Program-made: the position numbers and the translations under genes
Assembly (NCBI GenBank): GCA_003249645.1
Contig: QKIH01000173.1
Coordinates: forward strand, 1-33,428
Source: Desulfobulbaceae bacterium
Lineage (GTDB): Bacteria; Desulfobacterota; Desulfobulbia; Desulfobulbales; Desulfocapsaceae
Direction: 5' to 3'
Length of the DNA stretch: 33,428 nucleotides
Notes under the pieces: model-generated
Databases searched by the model: none
The model's input: the letters and a program-made list of their open reading frames with translations, nothing else
What the model was told of the DNA's origin: nothing
Part shown: positions 14,215 through 23,656 of the stretch, in pieces
Layout of the letters: every line of letters begins with the position of its first letter
Numbering within the stretch: the stretch's first letter is position 1

Positions 14215-15657
14215 GTGAAAACAACTGTTTCAAGGCTCAACATCACAACAAAGCTCGCTCTTCTGCTGTTTCTGTTCATAATTATCTTTTACGGCACCAT
14301 TGCACTGGTCTTTTATCACGTGCAGCAGATGAAAACGATTTCCCAGGAAATCGTCACTGTTGATACAAAGATAATTAATTATTCCAAGGAATTATCAAGA
14401 TTTTTATTGGATATGGATGCAAGTGCCCAAAAGTATTCCCTCCTTAAGACAGAAGGCTATCTGGAAACTTACCAGTCAGCATCAAAAAATTTTGAACAGC
14501 AATTCTACCAGCTAAGCTCTCTGATCACAAAATCAGGAACAACACCGCAAAGTTTCAGTATCTTCAAGCGACAGTATGAGGATTTCCTTCAAAATCAGGT
14601 ACTGCACGGCACCAGTTCGCCGGTACTGATTGACAAAGAGACCACGCAACGCTGGCTCAACAGCCTGGTTGACCTGCATGACAGTAACCGCAATGCAATT
14701 AACGAGTCGCTGGTCTCTATTCATGACCAGGCTCAGGATAGTATCAGAAACGGCCTTTTGGGTCTGTCTCTCTCCATAATTGCTGCTTTTTTAGGAGTCA
14801 TGTTTATCTCAAAATCAATCATCATCCCTTTGAAACAGCTCACCCATGCATTGCGGGATTTAAGCGAGGGGAAGGATACCCCACAGATTCATGTAAGCAG
14901 CCAGGATGCATTCCAGGATTTAGCAGTTGCATATAATGACATGAGCTCTGAACTTCGCGAGCAGGAAAATTTGCGCGCTGATTTTATCGCGGCCTTAAGC
15001 CATGAAATACGAACCCCGCTCACATCCATCCAGGAATCAGTCAGCCTGATTGTCGAAGAACTGATGGGGCCTATCACAAATCGACAACGCGAGCTGCTGA
15101 AGATTGCCATCGAAGAGCTTAAAAGGTTACGTGAGCTTCTCAACCATCTCATGCACACATCCCTGCTCGAAATCGGTTCTACCCCTAAGACATCACAGCA
15201 AATAGAACCGTCCCAGCTCATCAGCGACTGCCTCACCCTGCTCGAACCTACCGCCCGCCGCAAAAACATTCAGCTGGCCGTTAGCAGTAACGATTACAGC
15301 GGTTTATTTTCAGGATGCCGTGAAGAAATACAGCAGATACTGGTCAATATCATCGGCAACGCCATCAAATTTTCTCCTGAGAATTCAAAAATTTCGATAC
15401 ACATAAGGCAGCAGGGAGAAAAACTTATCATCGAGATTGCCGACCAAGGACCGGGGATACGCGAAGATGAAAAACTGCTTATCTTTAAAAAATATTATCG
15501 AAGCAAAAGTATTCGAAAACACATGAACGGCGTAGGTCTCGGTCTTTTCATCTCTAAAAGAATCGTTCAGCATCTGGGCGGCAGCTTAACCGTTGAAAAC
15601 AATAATAATAAGGGCTGCACCTTTACTGTATCCCTGCCAGGCAATTCAAATAAATGA
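14215..15657 (+). CDS. Membrane sensor histidine kinase, GlrK/QseE-like
   Basis: This 480-residue protein starts at GTG 14215 (no clear ribosome site). It has a transmembrane helix at ~14-37, a periplasmic helical region to ~175, a second transmembrane helix at ~177-197, a HAMP linker at ~198-250, a HisKA domain with phospho-acceptor H263 (LSHEIRTPL), and a HATPase domain with N box (IIGNAIKFSP), G1 (DQGPGI) and G2 (GVGLGLFISKRIV). It autophosphorylates and passes phosphate to a partner regulator. Its stop overlaps the start of the lipoprotein gene (ATGA), and an NtrC-type regulator follows, giving the order kinase-lipoprotein-regulator of enterobacterial glrK-yfhG-glrR (qseE-qseG-qseF). I infer equivalence from order and architecture, not from detailed sequence comparison. 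Confidence 0.88.
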   Translation: MKTTVSRLNITTKLALLLFLFIIIFYGTIALVFYHVQQMKTISQEIVTVDTKIINYSKELSRFLLDMDASAQKYSLLKTEGYLETYQSASKNFEQQFYQLSSLITKSGTTPQSFSIFKRQYEDFLQNQVLHGTSSPVLIDKETTQRWLNSLVDLHDSNRNAINESLVSIHDQAQDSIRNGLLGLSLSIIAAFLGVMFISKSIIIPLKQLTHALRDLSEGKDTPQIHVSSQDAFQDLAVAYNDMSSELREQENLRADFIAALSHEIRTPLTSIQESVSLIVEELMGPITNRQRELLKIAIEELKRLRELLNHLMHTSLLEIGSTPKTSQQIEPSQLISDCLTLLEPTARRKNIQLAVSSNDYSGLFSGCREEIQQILVNIIGNAIKFSPENSKISIHIRQQGEKLIIEIADQGPGIREDEKLLIFKKYYRSKSIRKHMNGVGLGLFISKRIVQHLGGSLTVENNNNKGCTFTVSLPGNSNK

Positions 15658-16214
15658 GCAGAATAATGTCACAAAAAACTCATCACTCATCGTATTTCCT
15701 CACTCTTTTTATGCTCCTCTGTACATCAGTTTTGCTGTTTTCCTGTTCTGTCGTACCGGTTGTTATATCAAGTGATCCCGATATGCAGAAACTCAAATTA
15801 GGAGAAACCCTTTTTGAGCAGGAACATTATAAAGAGGCCGAAAAGACATTTATAGCCGTTCTTGAGGCACATATCCCTATAAACACAGCCAACACAGCGG
15901 TATACAATCTGGCGTGTACACGAATCATGCAGGCGAAGACGCTTGAAGATCTTTCCAATGCATTAATCCTGCTTGATACCTGGCGACAGACCTCTCAGCC
16001 GATTATATCCGTTGAAAACCCGCAGATGGTAATAACTGCTCAGAAAAAAATTGCTCAAATCATCGAGGCAGATGTAATTGCCCGGCAACTCGAAGATAAA
16101 AAAAACAAACAGATCATTTTGCAGCAAAGTAAAATGATAGAAACCTTGCAACACCAGATCTCTGCGTTAGAAGCCATAGATCAGGAACTACAGGAGAAGA
16201 AAAAGCCGTTATGA
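15654..16214 (+). CDS. Outer-membrane-type lipoprotein, YfhG/QseG-like by position
   Basis: A 186-residue protein with a hydrophobic leader and lipobox LLFSC (lipidated Cys31; Ser at +2 favours the outer membrane). Residues ~50-140 look like a short TPR-type helical repeat region (KLGETLFEQEHYKEAEKTFIAVLE), and the tail ~145-186 is a charged coiled coil (QLEDKKNKQIILQQSKMIETL). It overlaps the kinase by 4 bp and the regulator by 4 bp, so translation of all three is coupled. In enterobacteria the QseG lipoprotein at this position modulates the partner kinase; a similar envelope-sensing role is inferred here. A second in-frame ATG four codons in could be the real start. Confidence 0.82.
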   Translation: MSRIMSQKTHHSSYFLTLFMLLCTSVLLFSCSVVPVVISSDPDMQKLKLGETLFEQEHYKEAEKTFIAVLEAHIPINTANTAVYNLACTRIMQAKTLEDLSNALILLDTWRQTSQPIISVENPQMVITAQKKIAQIIEADVIARQLEDKKNKQIILQQSKMIETLQHQISALEAIDQELQEKKKPL

Positions 16215-17569
16215 AAACTCCCATTCGCACTGTTCTGCTCGTCGATGACGACACCAATATTCTACGGGTACTGGAGGCTCGATTTACCTCAGCCGGATAT
16301 TATGTTCTACAGGCCGGCAGCGGCACACAGGCCCTTGAAACAGTCAAAAGCAAAGCAGTGGATATAATTATATCAGACATAAAGATGCCCAACATGAGCG
16401 GTATTGAGTTCTACTCCCGGCTGCAGTCCATTTCCCGTGGTATCCCGATCATATTTCTCACCGCATACGGAACAATTCCTGAAGCGGTGTATGCTATCCA
16501 GGCAGGTGCTGTCGATTATCTTGCCAAACCATTCGACGGAAAGAAACTGGTTGAGAAAGTCGATGAATATTTCGGTGATCAGCCTGTTGAAACAAGCTTA
16601 CCTCCGCACCAGTTTGACGATGCCGGACTGTACTGGGGAGACTCGCTGCGCATGCAGGCACTCAAAGAAACCGTCAACAGGGTTGCAGCCGCCAAAGCAA
16701 ACACGCTGATTCTTGGCGAGAGCGGAGTCGGAAAAGAGGGCATGGCGCTGTGCATCCATAAAAACAGTGCTACTCCAAACGGCCCCTATATCGTGGTTGA
16801 TTGCGGTTCAACCCCATCCGGCATCCTCGAGAGTGAGCTTTTCGGTCACACCAAAGGATCTTTCACCAATGCCGTAAGTGATAAAACTGGGCTCATCGAA
16901 GCGGCCCACGGCGGCACTCTCTTTCTCGATGAAATCGGCAATATTTCAACAGAAATGCAGCACAGGCTTCTTCGTTTCCTGGAAGACAAGAAAATCCGAC
17001 GGGTTGGAGCAGTTGAAGAAAAACAGATCGACTGCAGGGTGATTGCGGCAACCAACGCTGACCTTCAGGCAGATATCGCCTCAGGGAAATTCAGACAGGA
17101 TCTCTATTACCGCCTCCGGGTGGTCACCCTTGATATCCCGCCTCTTCGGAAACGAAAAGAAGACATAGGCAAACTTGCCGGCAAATTTATCGATCAACAC
17201 TGCCGGGAGCACAAGCTGAATCCTGTAAAGATTTCAGAGAAAACAGCTGTCTTTCTGGAAAATCATGACTGGCCGGGCAATATTAGAGAATTGAAAAACG
17301 CCCTTGAAGCGGCGGTTATTCTATGCAGAAACAGCACCATTGAACCGTCTGACCTGCAGCTTGAAAGCATCGGTTCAACACAGACCAGACAGGAAAGGGA
17401 AAGCGATCAATTCAGCCTCGAAAGCAGTGAAAAAGAGGCTATTATCAAAGCGCTGAAAAAGACAGACGGCGTACTGACAAGAGCAGCTGACCTGCTTGAT
17501 ATCAGTAGACGATCGATCCATTACAAGCTGAAGAAATATCGTATAGAAGCGGCTGAATTCAGGAAATAA
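16211..17569 (+). CDS. NtrC-family response regulator, GlrR/QseF-like, with altered GAFTGA loop
   Basis: This 452-residue protein has a receiver domain (acidic VDDD at 12-15, phospho-acceptor D56 in SDIKMP, KPFD), an AAA+ domain at ~145-375 and a Fis-type helix-turn-helix at ~410-447 (LTRAADLLDISRRSIHYKLKKY). Walker A is GESGVGKEG, Walker B GGTLFLDE, and the arginine-finger region FRQDLYYRL is normal. The sigma-54 contact loop reads GSFTNA (216-221) instead of GAFTGA: Ala to Ser and the second Gly to Asn. Regulators of this fold lacking GAFTGA may fail to activate sigma-54 or act differently. It overlaps the lipoprotein gene by 4 bp and is the likely target of the kinase two genes upstream. 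A bidirectional terminator follows. Confidence 0.92.
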   Translation: MKTPIRTVLLVDDDTNILRVLEARFTSAGYYVLQAGSGTQALETVKSKAVDIIISDIKMPNMSGIEFYSRLQSISRGIPIIFLTAYGTIPEAVYAIQAGAVDYLAKPFDGKKLVEKVDEYFGDQPVETSLPPHQFDDAGLYWGDSLRMQALKETVNRVAAAKANTLILGESGVGKEGMALCIHKNSATPNGPYIVVDCGSTPSGILESELFGHTKGSFTNAVSDKTGLIEAAHGGTLFLDEIGNISTEMQHRLLRFLEDKKIRRVGAVEEKQIDCRVIAATNADLQADIASGKFRQDLYYRLRVVTLDIPPLRKRKEDIGKLAGKFIDQHCREHKLNPVKISEKTAVFLENHDWPGNIRELKNALEAAVILCRNSTIEPSDLQLESIGSTQTRQERESDQFSLESSEKEAIIKALKKTDGVLTRAADLLDISRRSIHYKLKKYRIEAAEFRK

Positions 17570-17571
17570 AA

Positions 17572-17599
17572 AAGGGTCACCGGAATTCCGGTGACCCTT
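17572..17599. terminator. Bidirectional terminator between regulator and aminotransferase
   Basis: A perfect palindrome: 12-bp stem AAGGGTCACCGG / CCGGTGACCCTT with AATT loop. The A-run before it gives a T-tract on the minus strand, so it is strongest for the aminotransferase gene; the plus-strand gene ends 3 bp before it. Confidence 0.82.
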
Positions 17600-17622
17600 A
17601 AACTCTATCTGGAAAAAGCAGT

Positions 17623-18825
17623 TTATTTACAGACGGTCAGCGCCTCTGCAATTGAGTCGCAAACGTAATCAATATTTGCAGTAGTGAGACCGGCGAGATT
17701 GATACGACCGCCGCCCACGACATAAATGCCTTTCTGATCACGAAGCCACTGCACAACCTTGTCATTGAGTCCACTGAAAGAAAACATTCCTCTTTGCTCT
17801 TTGATATAGCTGAAGTCCACCTCAATGCCCCGTGCACTGAGACCGTCAACCAGCGCTGAACGCATGGCAACGATACGATCTCTCATACCGTTAAGCTCTT
17901 TAAGCCAAAGGGCCTTGAGATCTTTGTCGGTCAAAATGGTCATGGCCACCAGACCGCCATGAGCAGGCGGATTGGAGTAGTTGACGCGAACTGTGGTTTT
18001 CATGTGGCTGAGAGCAACCGCAGCCTCTCCTGCAGATGGGCTGACAACGGTCAGAGCACCAGTTCTTTCATTGTAGAGACCGAAATTTTTTGAAAAGGAT
18101 GAAGCAACAACGAAATCAAGCCCTGCTTCAGCAAATTTTTCAACGACAAAGCGATCCTCATCAACTCCGGCACCAAATCCCTGATACGCAAAATCAAGAA
18201 ATGGAGTCCAGCCTTTTTCTTTTGCAATAGCGACAATCTTTTCCCATTGAGTGTTATTGATGTCAACGCCGCTCGGATTATGACAGCATGCATGAAGGAG
18301 AACCACATCTTTTGCAGGAACATTTTCAAGCGCTTCACACATCTTCTCAAATTCGAGCCCCATGGTCTCGGCATTGTAATATGGGTACTCATCAAAGGCA
18401 AAACCAGCCGCACCGAAAATGCCCTTATGGTTCGCCCAGGTCGGCTTACTGATCCAGACCTTCGCATCAGGATTGAATCGCTTGAGAAGATCTGCACCGA
18501 CTCTCAAGGCACCGGTTCCACCGGGGGCGTGGATGGTTGCCGCTCTTTTAGAGCTGATCACTTCACTGCCTGCCCCGAAGAGAAGCTCCTGAACGCTTGC
18601 CGCATATGCAGGGTCACCTGAAATAGGCAGATAGCTCTTGGTTTTCTCTCTTTCAACAAGCAGTTTTTCAGCCTCTTTAACACACTGCAGTACAGGGGTA
18701 TTTCCTGCGTCATCTTTATAGACGCCAACACCAAGATTCACTTTCTTGGGATTCTGATCAGCTCTAAACGCCTCGGTTAAACCCAGAATGGAATCCGCCG
18801 GAGCGGCTTCAATATTCTTCCACAT
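17623..18825 (-). CDS. Aspartate/aromatic amino acid aminotransferase (class I)
   Basis: This 400-residue PLP enzyme of the AspC/TyrB subgroup has the characteristic N-terminus (MWKNIEAAPADSILGLTEAFR...VNLGVGVYKDDAG), CCHNPSGVDI, LDFAYQGFG with the Asp that contacts the PLP ring nitrogen, the Schiff-base lysine K246 in SSFSKNFGLYNERTG, and a C-terminal GGGRINLAGL with the substrate-carboxylate Arg. Reaction: amino transfer between aspartate or aromatic amino acids and 2-oxoglutarate; aspC versus tyrB preference cannot be read. AAGGAG sits 6 bp upstream of ATG 18825. Length is normal for the family (~397). It is a single-gene unit with its own terminator. Confidence 0.93.
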   Translation of the reverse strand: MWKNIEAAPADSILGLTEAFRADQNPKKVNLGVGVYKDDAGNTPVLQCVKEAEKLLVEREKTKSYLPISGDPAYAASVQELLFGAGSEVISSKRAATIHAPGGTGALRVGADLLKRFNPDAKVWISKPTWANHKGIFGAAGFAFDEYPYYNAETMGLEFEKMCEALENVPAKDVVLLHACCHNPSGVDINNTQWEKIVAIAKEKGWTPFLDFAYQGFGAGVDEDRFVVEKFAEAGLDFVVASSFSKNFGLYNERTGALTVVSPSAGEAAVALSHMKTTVRVNYSNPPAHGGLVAMTILTDKDLKALWLKELNGMRDRIVAMRSALVDGLSARGIEVDFSYIKEQRGMFSFSGLNDKVVQWLRDQKGIYVVGGGRINLAGLTTANIDYVCDSIAEALTVCK

Positions 18826-19013
18826 AATTTCTCCTTATCCTTCATAGATATTTAAAGGCGCAATACATCTTCTCTGTTCAGTTCTCTGTTTCCTTATGTT
18901 CATTGAAAACAGATGCATTGTCCCCGTATTCCGTATCTGTCGGCCAGATTATAATGCCTCCTGCTATTTAGTCACGCGATTTCTTCACCGCTGTATCCCG
19001 CAACTGGCTTAAG

Positions 19014-20129
19014 TTACGTGCATTTGTTCATGCCGATTTTCAGCCTCCATTTCAAGGCGAATCTTTTCCAGTAAGTAAAAGGCGAACGGGTCACTTTCAC
19101 CGTATTTTCCGCAATGCGTTTTTTCTGAAAGAGGAGATCAAGAAGATGAATATTTTTTAACTTACTGCCAAAAGTTGAAGAGCAGCCTGCACAATAGGTT
19201 ATCACCATTCGCCCACCGCTTTCGTCTTTGCGTATAGAAGCCCACTTTTCGGTGAGGCCATGGGCAACAAATCCTGCTGCGGCTCCTTCCCCGCAGCAGA
19301 CTGTTTTTTCTCTTGAGTGCTCTGACTCGTAGCTTTTTATACCGCTGACAGTTATCAGACGACGAACGGCATCCTGCAGTACCGAATCGTTTCGGGTGAC
19401 ACAGGTATCATGGATGGTCACCTCCATTGTCATTTGCTCTTTCCCCGGTGTCATTGACGACGCAAGCAGTTCATAAACGCTTAATGACTCAAAATCCTCT
19501 GCATATTCCCTGAAGGTCACAAGACAACTGGGACAGGCCGTAATCACCCTTTTTACCCCCTGTCTTTTCAATTTTTGACAGAGTTCATTGAACTGATGAG
19601 AAAAGACTGTATCCCGTCCGAGATCATGTGACGGTCTGGAACAGCAGTCAAGCACGATCCCAAGCCCGGGAATCTCGTTTTTTAAATACTTGTAACAGCG
19701 AAGCGTTGTTTCAGCTCTGGTTCCCGTTAAAGTGCAGCCCGGGAAAAAGATGGTATCACAGCCGGGATCTATCCCGTGCAGTGTGAAGAACGGCGATCTG
19801 CCCATCTTCTCATATCTGCACAACACCGAATGTTCCGGCAGAAGATGCGCATCATCATCTGCAACCAGCTCCTGCCGCATCTGAAGAAAGGCCGTATTAT
19901 TGTTGAGATCTTTTGGACATACCGCAGTGCATAATCCGCACAGGTTGCATTCAAAAGGCAGTCGGCCGTCTTTGTCTCCGTTCAGGTAACGCTCAAAGAT
20001 TTCGCCCGGCTTGCCATATTTCTGCAGATACCCGCATTCCCTGATACAGAGCTTACATCGTATGCATTCCTTGACTGCTAATTCTATTGCACCTGTTTTC
20101 TGACTCCGGAAATTTTCTGTTTCAGCCAA
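19014..20129 (-). CDS. Fe-S protein with two CCG domains (HdrB/GlpC/HdrD-like)
   Basis: This 371-residue protein starts at TTG 20129; the rare start is supported by AGGAG 7-8 bp upstream. Two 4Fe-4S cluster motifs lie at ~18-80 (CIRCKLCIREC; CNLCGLCTAVCP). Two CCG-type Cys-rich domains follow (FFPGCT...LDCCSRP...CPSC; IHDTC...VCCGEG...CAGC), the fold that carries the special cluster of heterodisulfide reductase HdrB/D and is found in GlpC, LutA/LldE and many dissimilatory electron-transfer complexes. No flavoprotein or membrane partner gene is adjacent, so its electron partner and substrate are unknown. It is soluble and cytoplasmic. The basic C-terminal tail (residues ~340-371) is not part of the CCG fold. 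Confidence 0.87.
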   Translation of the reverse strand: MAETENFRSQKTGAIELAVKECIRCKLCIRECGYLQKYGKPGEIFERYLNGDKDGRLPFECNLCGLCTAVCPKDLNNNTAFLQMRQELVADDDAHLLPEHSVLCRYEKMGRSPFFTLHGIDPGCDTIFFPGCTLTGTRAETTLRCYKYLKNEIPGLGIVLDCCSRPSHDLGRDTVFSHQFNELCQKLKRQGVKRVITACPSCLVTFREYAEDFESLSVYELLASSMTPGKEQMTMEVTIHDTCVTRNDSVLQDAVRRLITVSGIKSYESEHSREKTVCCGEGAAAGFVAHGLTEKWASIRKDESGGRMVITYCAGCSSTFGSKLKNIHLLDLLFQKKRIAENTVKVTRSPFTYWKRFALKWRLKIGMNKCT

Positions 20130-20327
20130 GGCTTTCTCCTGTAAGAGCGAATTATTATTTTTGGCGTAAACCGTGAACTGGCAGCGTTTTCATCAGAGCC
20201 CTCACTCCAAGTCATTTATTATAGGGAGTAAAATTGGTAAAACAAGAAATATCCTGATACAATCGTTTGTATTGGAATTTTCGATTCAACTGCCAGGACT
20301 ACTACTCATCAGAAAGCTACTATTACC

Positions 20328-23300
20328 ATGTCATCATTTGTACACCTTACGAGCCATTCATTACTCAGCCTTGCACTGCTCCTGGCGGGAACAATTCTGC
20401 TCCTGCTCCTTCTTAAAAACCGTAAATTGTTGCTTAAACAGCAGCACGATTATGAGACAGCACAGGAACATATATCAACTCTTACCGATAATATTGAACT
20501 CTACAGACAGCGTTATCTTGCTTTTCCCGAAGCTTATGCAGAATTACACTTTGCCACCAGTCAGGATGGTCCCTGCACTCTTATTGAATACAATGCAGCA
20601 TTTCAGGTTCTGTTTCAGCTCAATGACGGAGCGATCGGTTCCAATATAGAATCTGTACTCAGTAAACAGGCATCCTTCTTCACGGAAAAAGGGCAACAAG
20701 TAATCAGCACAGGCAGGATGATCTTCGAAACATATCAGACTGAGGACACGAAATCTTTCCAGGTACAATTTTTCCCTGCCGGCCCGCGGAGAATCGGGGT
20801 GCTTTTCGAAGACATCAGCAATTTTGTCCAGGCTGGCCAATCGCTGGTCGATGAAATCGAACGTTTCAGACGAATCTTTGAATTTTCACCAATGGCTTGT
20901 CTGGTGATCGAAAACAATGAAATTATAGACTGCAACGCCCACGCCCTTGAAATCTTTTCCTACACAGAAAAAGAGTCGCTTCTGCAGGCCGGCCTGAAAA
21001 ACCTGCTCCCTTTTTTGTCAGAAACAATTCCAGTTATTACCGACTGCCAGGTCTTCCATGAAAAGACAAAGGCTATAACCTCAACCGGTGACAGCTTCCC
21101 GGCCAGTCTCATTATCAGGCCTGTTTGTGTTCAAGGCCGCAATTACCTGCATATCATAGTGCAGAACATCAGTTCACAGCTTGAGCGTGAAAAAAAGCAG
21201 CGTATCAGTGAAGAGAGATTGCGCGGAGCACTGCAGGCTGCAAACCTCGGCTTATGGGATTGGAATATAGTCACCGACGAGCTGTATACCAATGATCTCT
21301 GGAGAACCATGATCGGATATCCGCCGGATGATCCATTCGGTTCAAGTGTCGACGAGTTCAAAAAGCTCATTCATCCAGACGATCTCAACGCGGTCAATAA
21401 TAACGTCAATGAGAACATGTCCGGGAAACAGGACAAATATCAGGTGCAGTTCCGGGTGCGTCATCGTGACGGCCATTACATCTGGCTCCATGCCGCCGGC
21501 CAAATCATTGAGTATACCGTAGACAGAAAACCGCTTCGGATGCTCGGTATCCACATGGATATAACTGATACCATTAAACTGCAGGAAGAGCTGCTGAAAG
21601 CAAAAGATGAGGCAATATCTGCAGATCAGGCCAAATCCAATTTCATTGCCAATATGAGCCATGAACTCAGGACACCGCTTAACGCCATCATCGGCACCGG
21701 CTATCTGATGGAAAAAACTGAGCTGACCAGAAAACAGAGCGAACATCTTCGCAAGATGCAGACCTCTGCCAATCTGCTTTTCGAAACAATCAACGAAATA
21801 CTCGATTTTTCAAAAATTTCTGCAAATTCTCTGCATCTTGAAAAAATTGAATTCAAAATTGAGGACGTGCTGCGTGATGTTGGCGATGTGAATTCGGACA
21901 GTGCCAGAGCAAAAGGACTCGAAATGCTCTACTCTTTTCCGGCCGCCTCCATACCGCCGCTTATAGGTGATCCGCTCAGGCTCTCCCAGGTCCTCAACAA
22001 CCTTATCAGCAACGGCATCAAATTCACCGCCACAGGTGCTGTGGTACTAAGTTACGAGGTTGTTAAACAGACGCCGAACAAAGTTACAATCAACTTTGCA
22101 GTCAAGGATACCGGCATCGGCCTCAGCGAGGAAGAACAGCAGCATCTTTTCACAGCATTTACACAGGCAGACGGTTCGACCACAAGAAAATACGGCGGCA
22201 CCGGTCTGGGATTATCGATCTGCCAAAGGCTCGTCCGCATGATGAACAGCGAAATTCATGTGGAGAGCAGATCCGGACAGGGGTCAAGATTCAGCTTCAC
22301 CGTTGAATTCGCAACCGGTATGCATCATGATGATGAAGACAATCATATGGTGATGAGCGAACTGCGTGTCCTGGTGGTTGATGACTCAATCGAGGTTGCC
22401 AGGGTTCTGCTTAAAATGCTGAGCAAGCAGGTGCAGAACACCCAATATGCCTCGTCAATCAACGAAGCCAAAGCCATGCTGCTTGCCGCTGAAAAACCGT
22501 TTGATCTGGTACTGCTCGACAGACAGCTTCCCGGCGGTGACGGCCTCCAGGTCTGCCGCTGGATCAAAGATCACAAGACACTGAAAAAAATACCCAAAGT
22601 CATTATCTGCAGCGGTATGGTAGAAGAAATTGAGGAACTGAGAGGTTATCATGCGGGCTATGACGGCTATCTCACCAAACCCTTTACCCGTTCGGCAATC
22701 TTCTCCACCATTCAGAAAGTCTTTGACCAAAATGTTGATCCAGTATTATCGAAACAGGAAACTAAACCACACAAAATTCCCGAGGGTCTGGCCAATATTC
22801 GCAATGCAAAAATTCTGCTGGTAGAAGACAACGAGATCAATCAGGACGTGGCCACCGAAATTCTGGAAGACGCCGGTTTCAAAGTCACTCTTGCAAAAGA
22901 CGGACAAGAGGCACTCAAACAGCTTAGAGACAACCGGTTCGACCTTGTTTTGATGGATATCCAGATGCCGGTCATGGATGGCTACGAAGCAACCAGAATT
23001 CTCCGTTCAAACCCGGCATTTATCGATCTGCCCATTCTCGCCATGACCGCCAATGCCACAGAGCGCGACAAAAAGCTTTCTGCGCTTGCCGGGATGAATG
23101 AACATATCTCAAAGCCCATTGCCCCAGAAACCCTTTTTGAAGCATTGGTTCGCTGGATTCCGGCAAAAGCTCGCCCGGTAGAAGCACCTGCTGCCATACG
23201 GCCTGCTCAGCAGACAGTGAACGCAGCTGACTTTCCGACAATCGATGGTCTGGATATTGAAAAAGGCATGTTCCGAGTTATCGGCAATCGTTCGCTCTAT

Positions 23301-23576
23301 CTCAAAACCGCCGGCAAATTTGTGAAAAACTACCGGTCGGCAGCTGCTGATATCCGGTCTCTCCTAGCTGCAGGAGATAAGGATGGTGCTGTCAGGCTTG
23401 CCCACTCTGTTAAAGGAGTGGCCGGCCTCATCGGGGCGGACACCATCCAAAAACTCTCTGAAAGTCTTGAGAAGGCTCTTCGTCAGGATGAAGATAATAG
23501 CGATGAGAAAATTGATGCACTTGAGGCGGCGCTCCTGCCCTTGACCAGGGAGATTACAGAAATTCTGCTAGCGTAA
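20328..23576 (+). CDS. Hybrid sensor histidine kinase (PAS-HisKA-HATPase-REC-REC-Hpt), BarA-like
   Basis: This 1082-residue multidomain kinase has one N-terminal transmembrane helix (~10-27), a coiled region, about three PAS-like domains (~60-170, ~180-290 and ~295-420 with a PAC-type MLGIHMDITD end), HisKA with H445 (NMSHELRTPLNAIIG), HATPase (NLISNGIKF, DTGIGL, GGTGLGLSI), receiver 1 (D731, LLDRQLPGGDG), receiver 2 (D877, LMDIQMPVMDG) and a C-terminal Hpt domain with H1026 (LAHSVKGVAG). All four phospho-sites are present, so an internal His-Asp-His relay is possible. No HAMP domain is seen. The partner output regulator is not obvious; the convergent NtrC-type gene is paired with its own kinase instead. 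Weak ribosome site before ATG 20328. Confidence 0.93.
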   Translation: MSSFVHLTSHSLLSLALLLAGTILLLLLLKNRKLLLKQQHDYETAQEHISTLTDNIELYRQRYLAFPEAYAELHFATSQDGPCTLIEYNAAFQVLFQLNDGAIGSNIESVLSKQASFFTEKGQQVISTGRMIFETYQTEDTKSFQVQFFPAGPRRIGVLFEDISNFVQAGQSLVDEIERFRRIFEFSPMACLVIENNEIIDCNAHALEIFSYTEKESLLQAGLKNLLPFLSETIPVITDCQVFHEKTKAITSTGDSFPASLIIRPVCVQGRNYLHIIVQNISSQLEREKKQRISEERLRGALQAANLGLWDWNIVTDELYTNDLWRTMIGYPPDDPFGSSVDEFKKLIHPDDLNAVNNNVNENMSGKQDKYQVQFRVRHRDGHYIWLHAAGQIIEYTVDRKPLRMLGIHMDITDTIKLQEELLKAKDEAISADQAKSNFIANMSHELRTPLNAIIGTGYLMEKTELTRKQSEHLRKMQTSANLLFETINEILDFSKISANSLHLEKIEFKIEDVLRDVGDVNSDSARAKGLEMLYSFPAASIPPLIGDPLRLSQVLNNLISNGIKFTATGAVVLSYEVVKQTPNKVTINFAVKDTGIGLSEEEQQHLFTAFTQADGSTTRKYGGTGLGLSICQRLVRMMNSEIHVESRSGQGSRFSFTVEFATGMHHDDEDNHMVMSELRVLVVDDSIEVARVLLKMLSKQVQNTQYASSINEAKAMLLAAEKPFDLVLLDRQLPGGDGLQVCRWIKDHKTLKKIPKVIICSGMVEEIEELRGYHAGYDGYLTKPFTRSAIFSTIQKVFDQNVDPVLSKQETKPHKIPEGLANIRNAKILLVEDNEINQDVATEILEDAGFKVTLAKDGQEALKQLRDNRFDLVLMDIQMPVMDGYEATRILRSNPAFIDLPILAMTANATERDKKLSALAGMNEHISKPIAPETLFEALVRWIPAKARPVEAPAAIRPAQQTVNAADFPTIDGLDIEKGMFRVIGNRSLYLKTAGKFVKNYRSAAADIRSLLAAGDKDGAVRLAHSVKGVAGLIGADTIQKLSESLEKALRQDEDNSDEKIDALEAALLPLTREITEILLA

Positions 23577-23656
23577 ATTGCAGGTGAAGAAGACCTGATT
23601 AGCCAATTAAGACATCACTTCGGCCATCGGCAACAACCTGCCCTCTTGCAGAACCT

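Noticed and set aside
20150-20200. Sigma-54 promoter upstream of the hybrid kinase
   Set aside because: TGGC occurs twice, but no GC lies at the required -12 distance.
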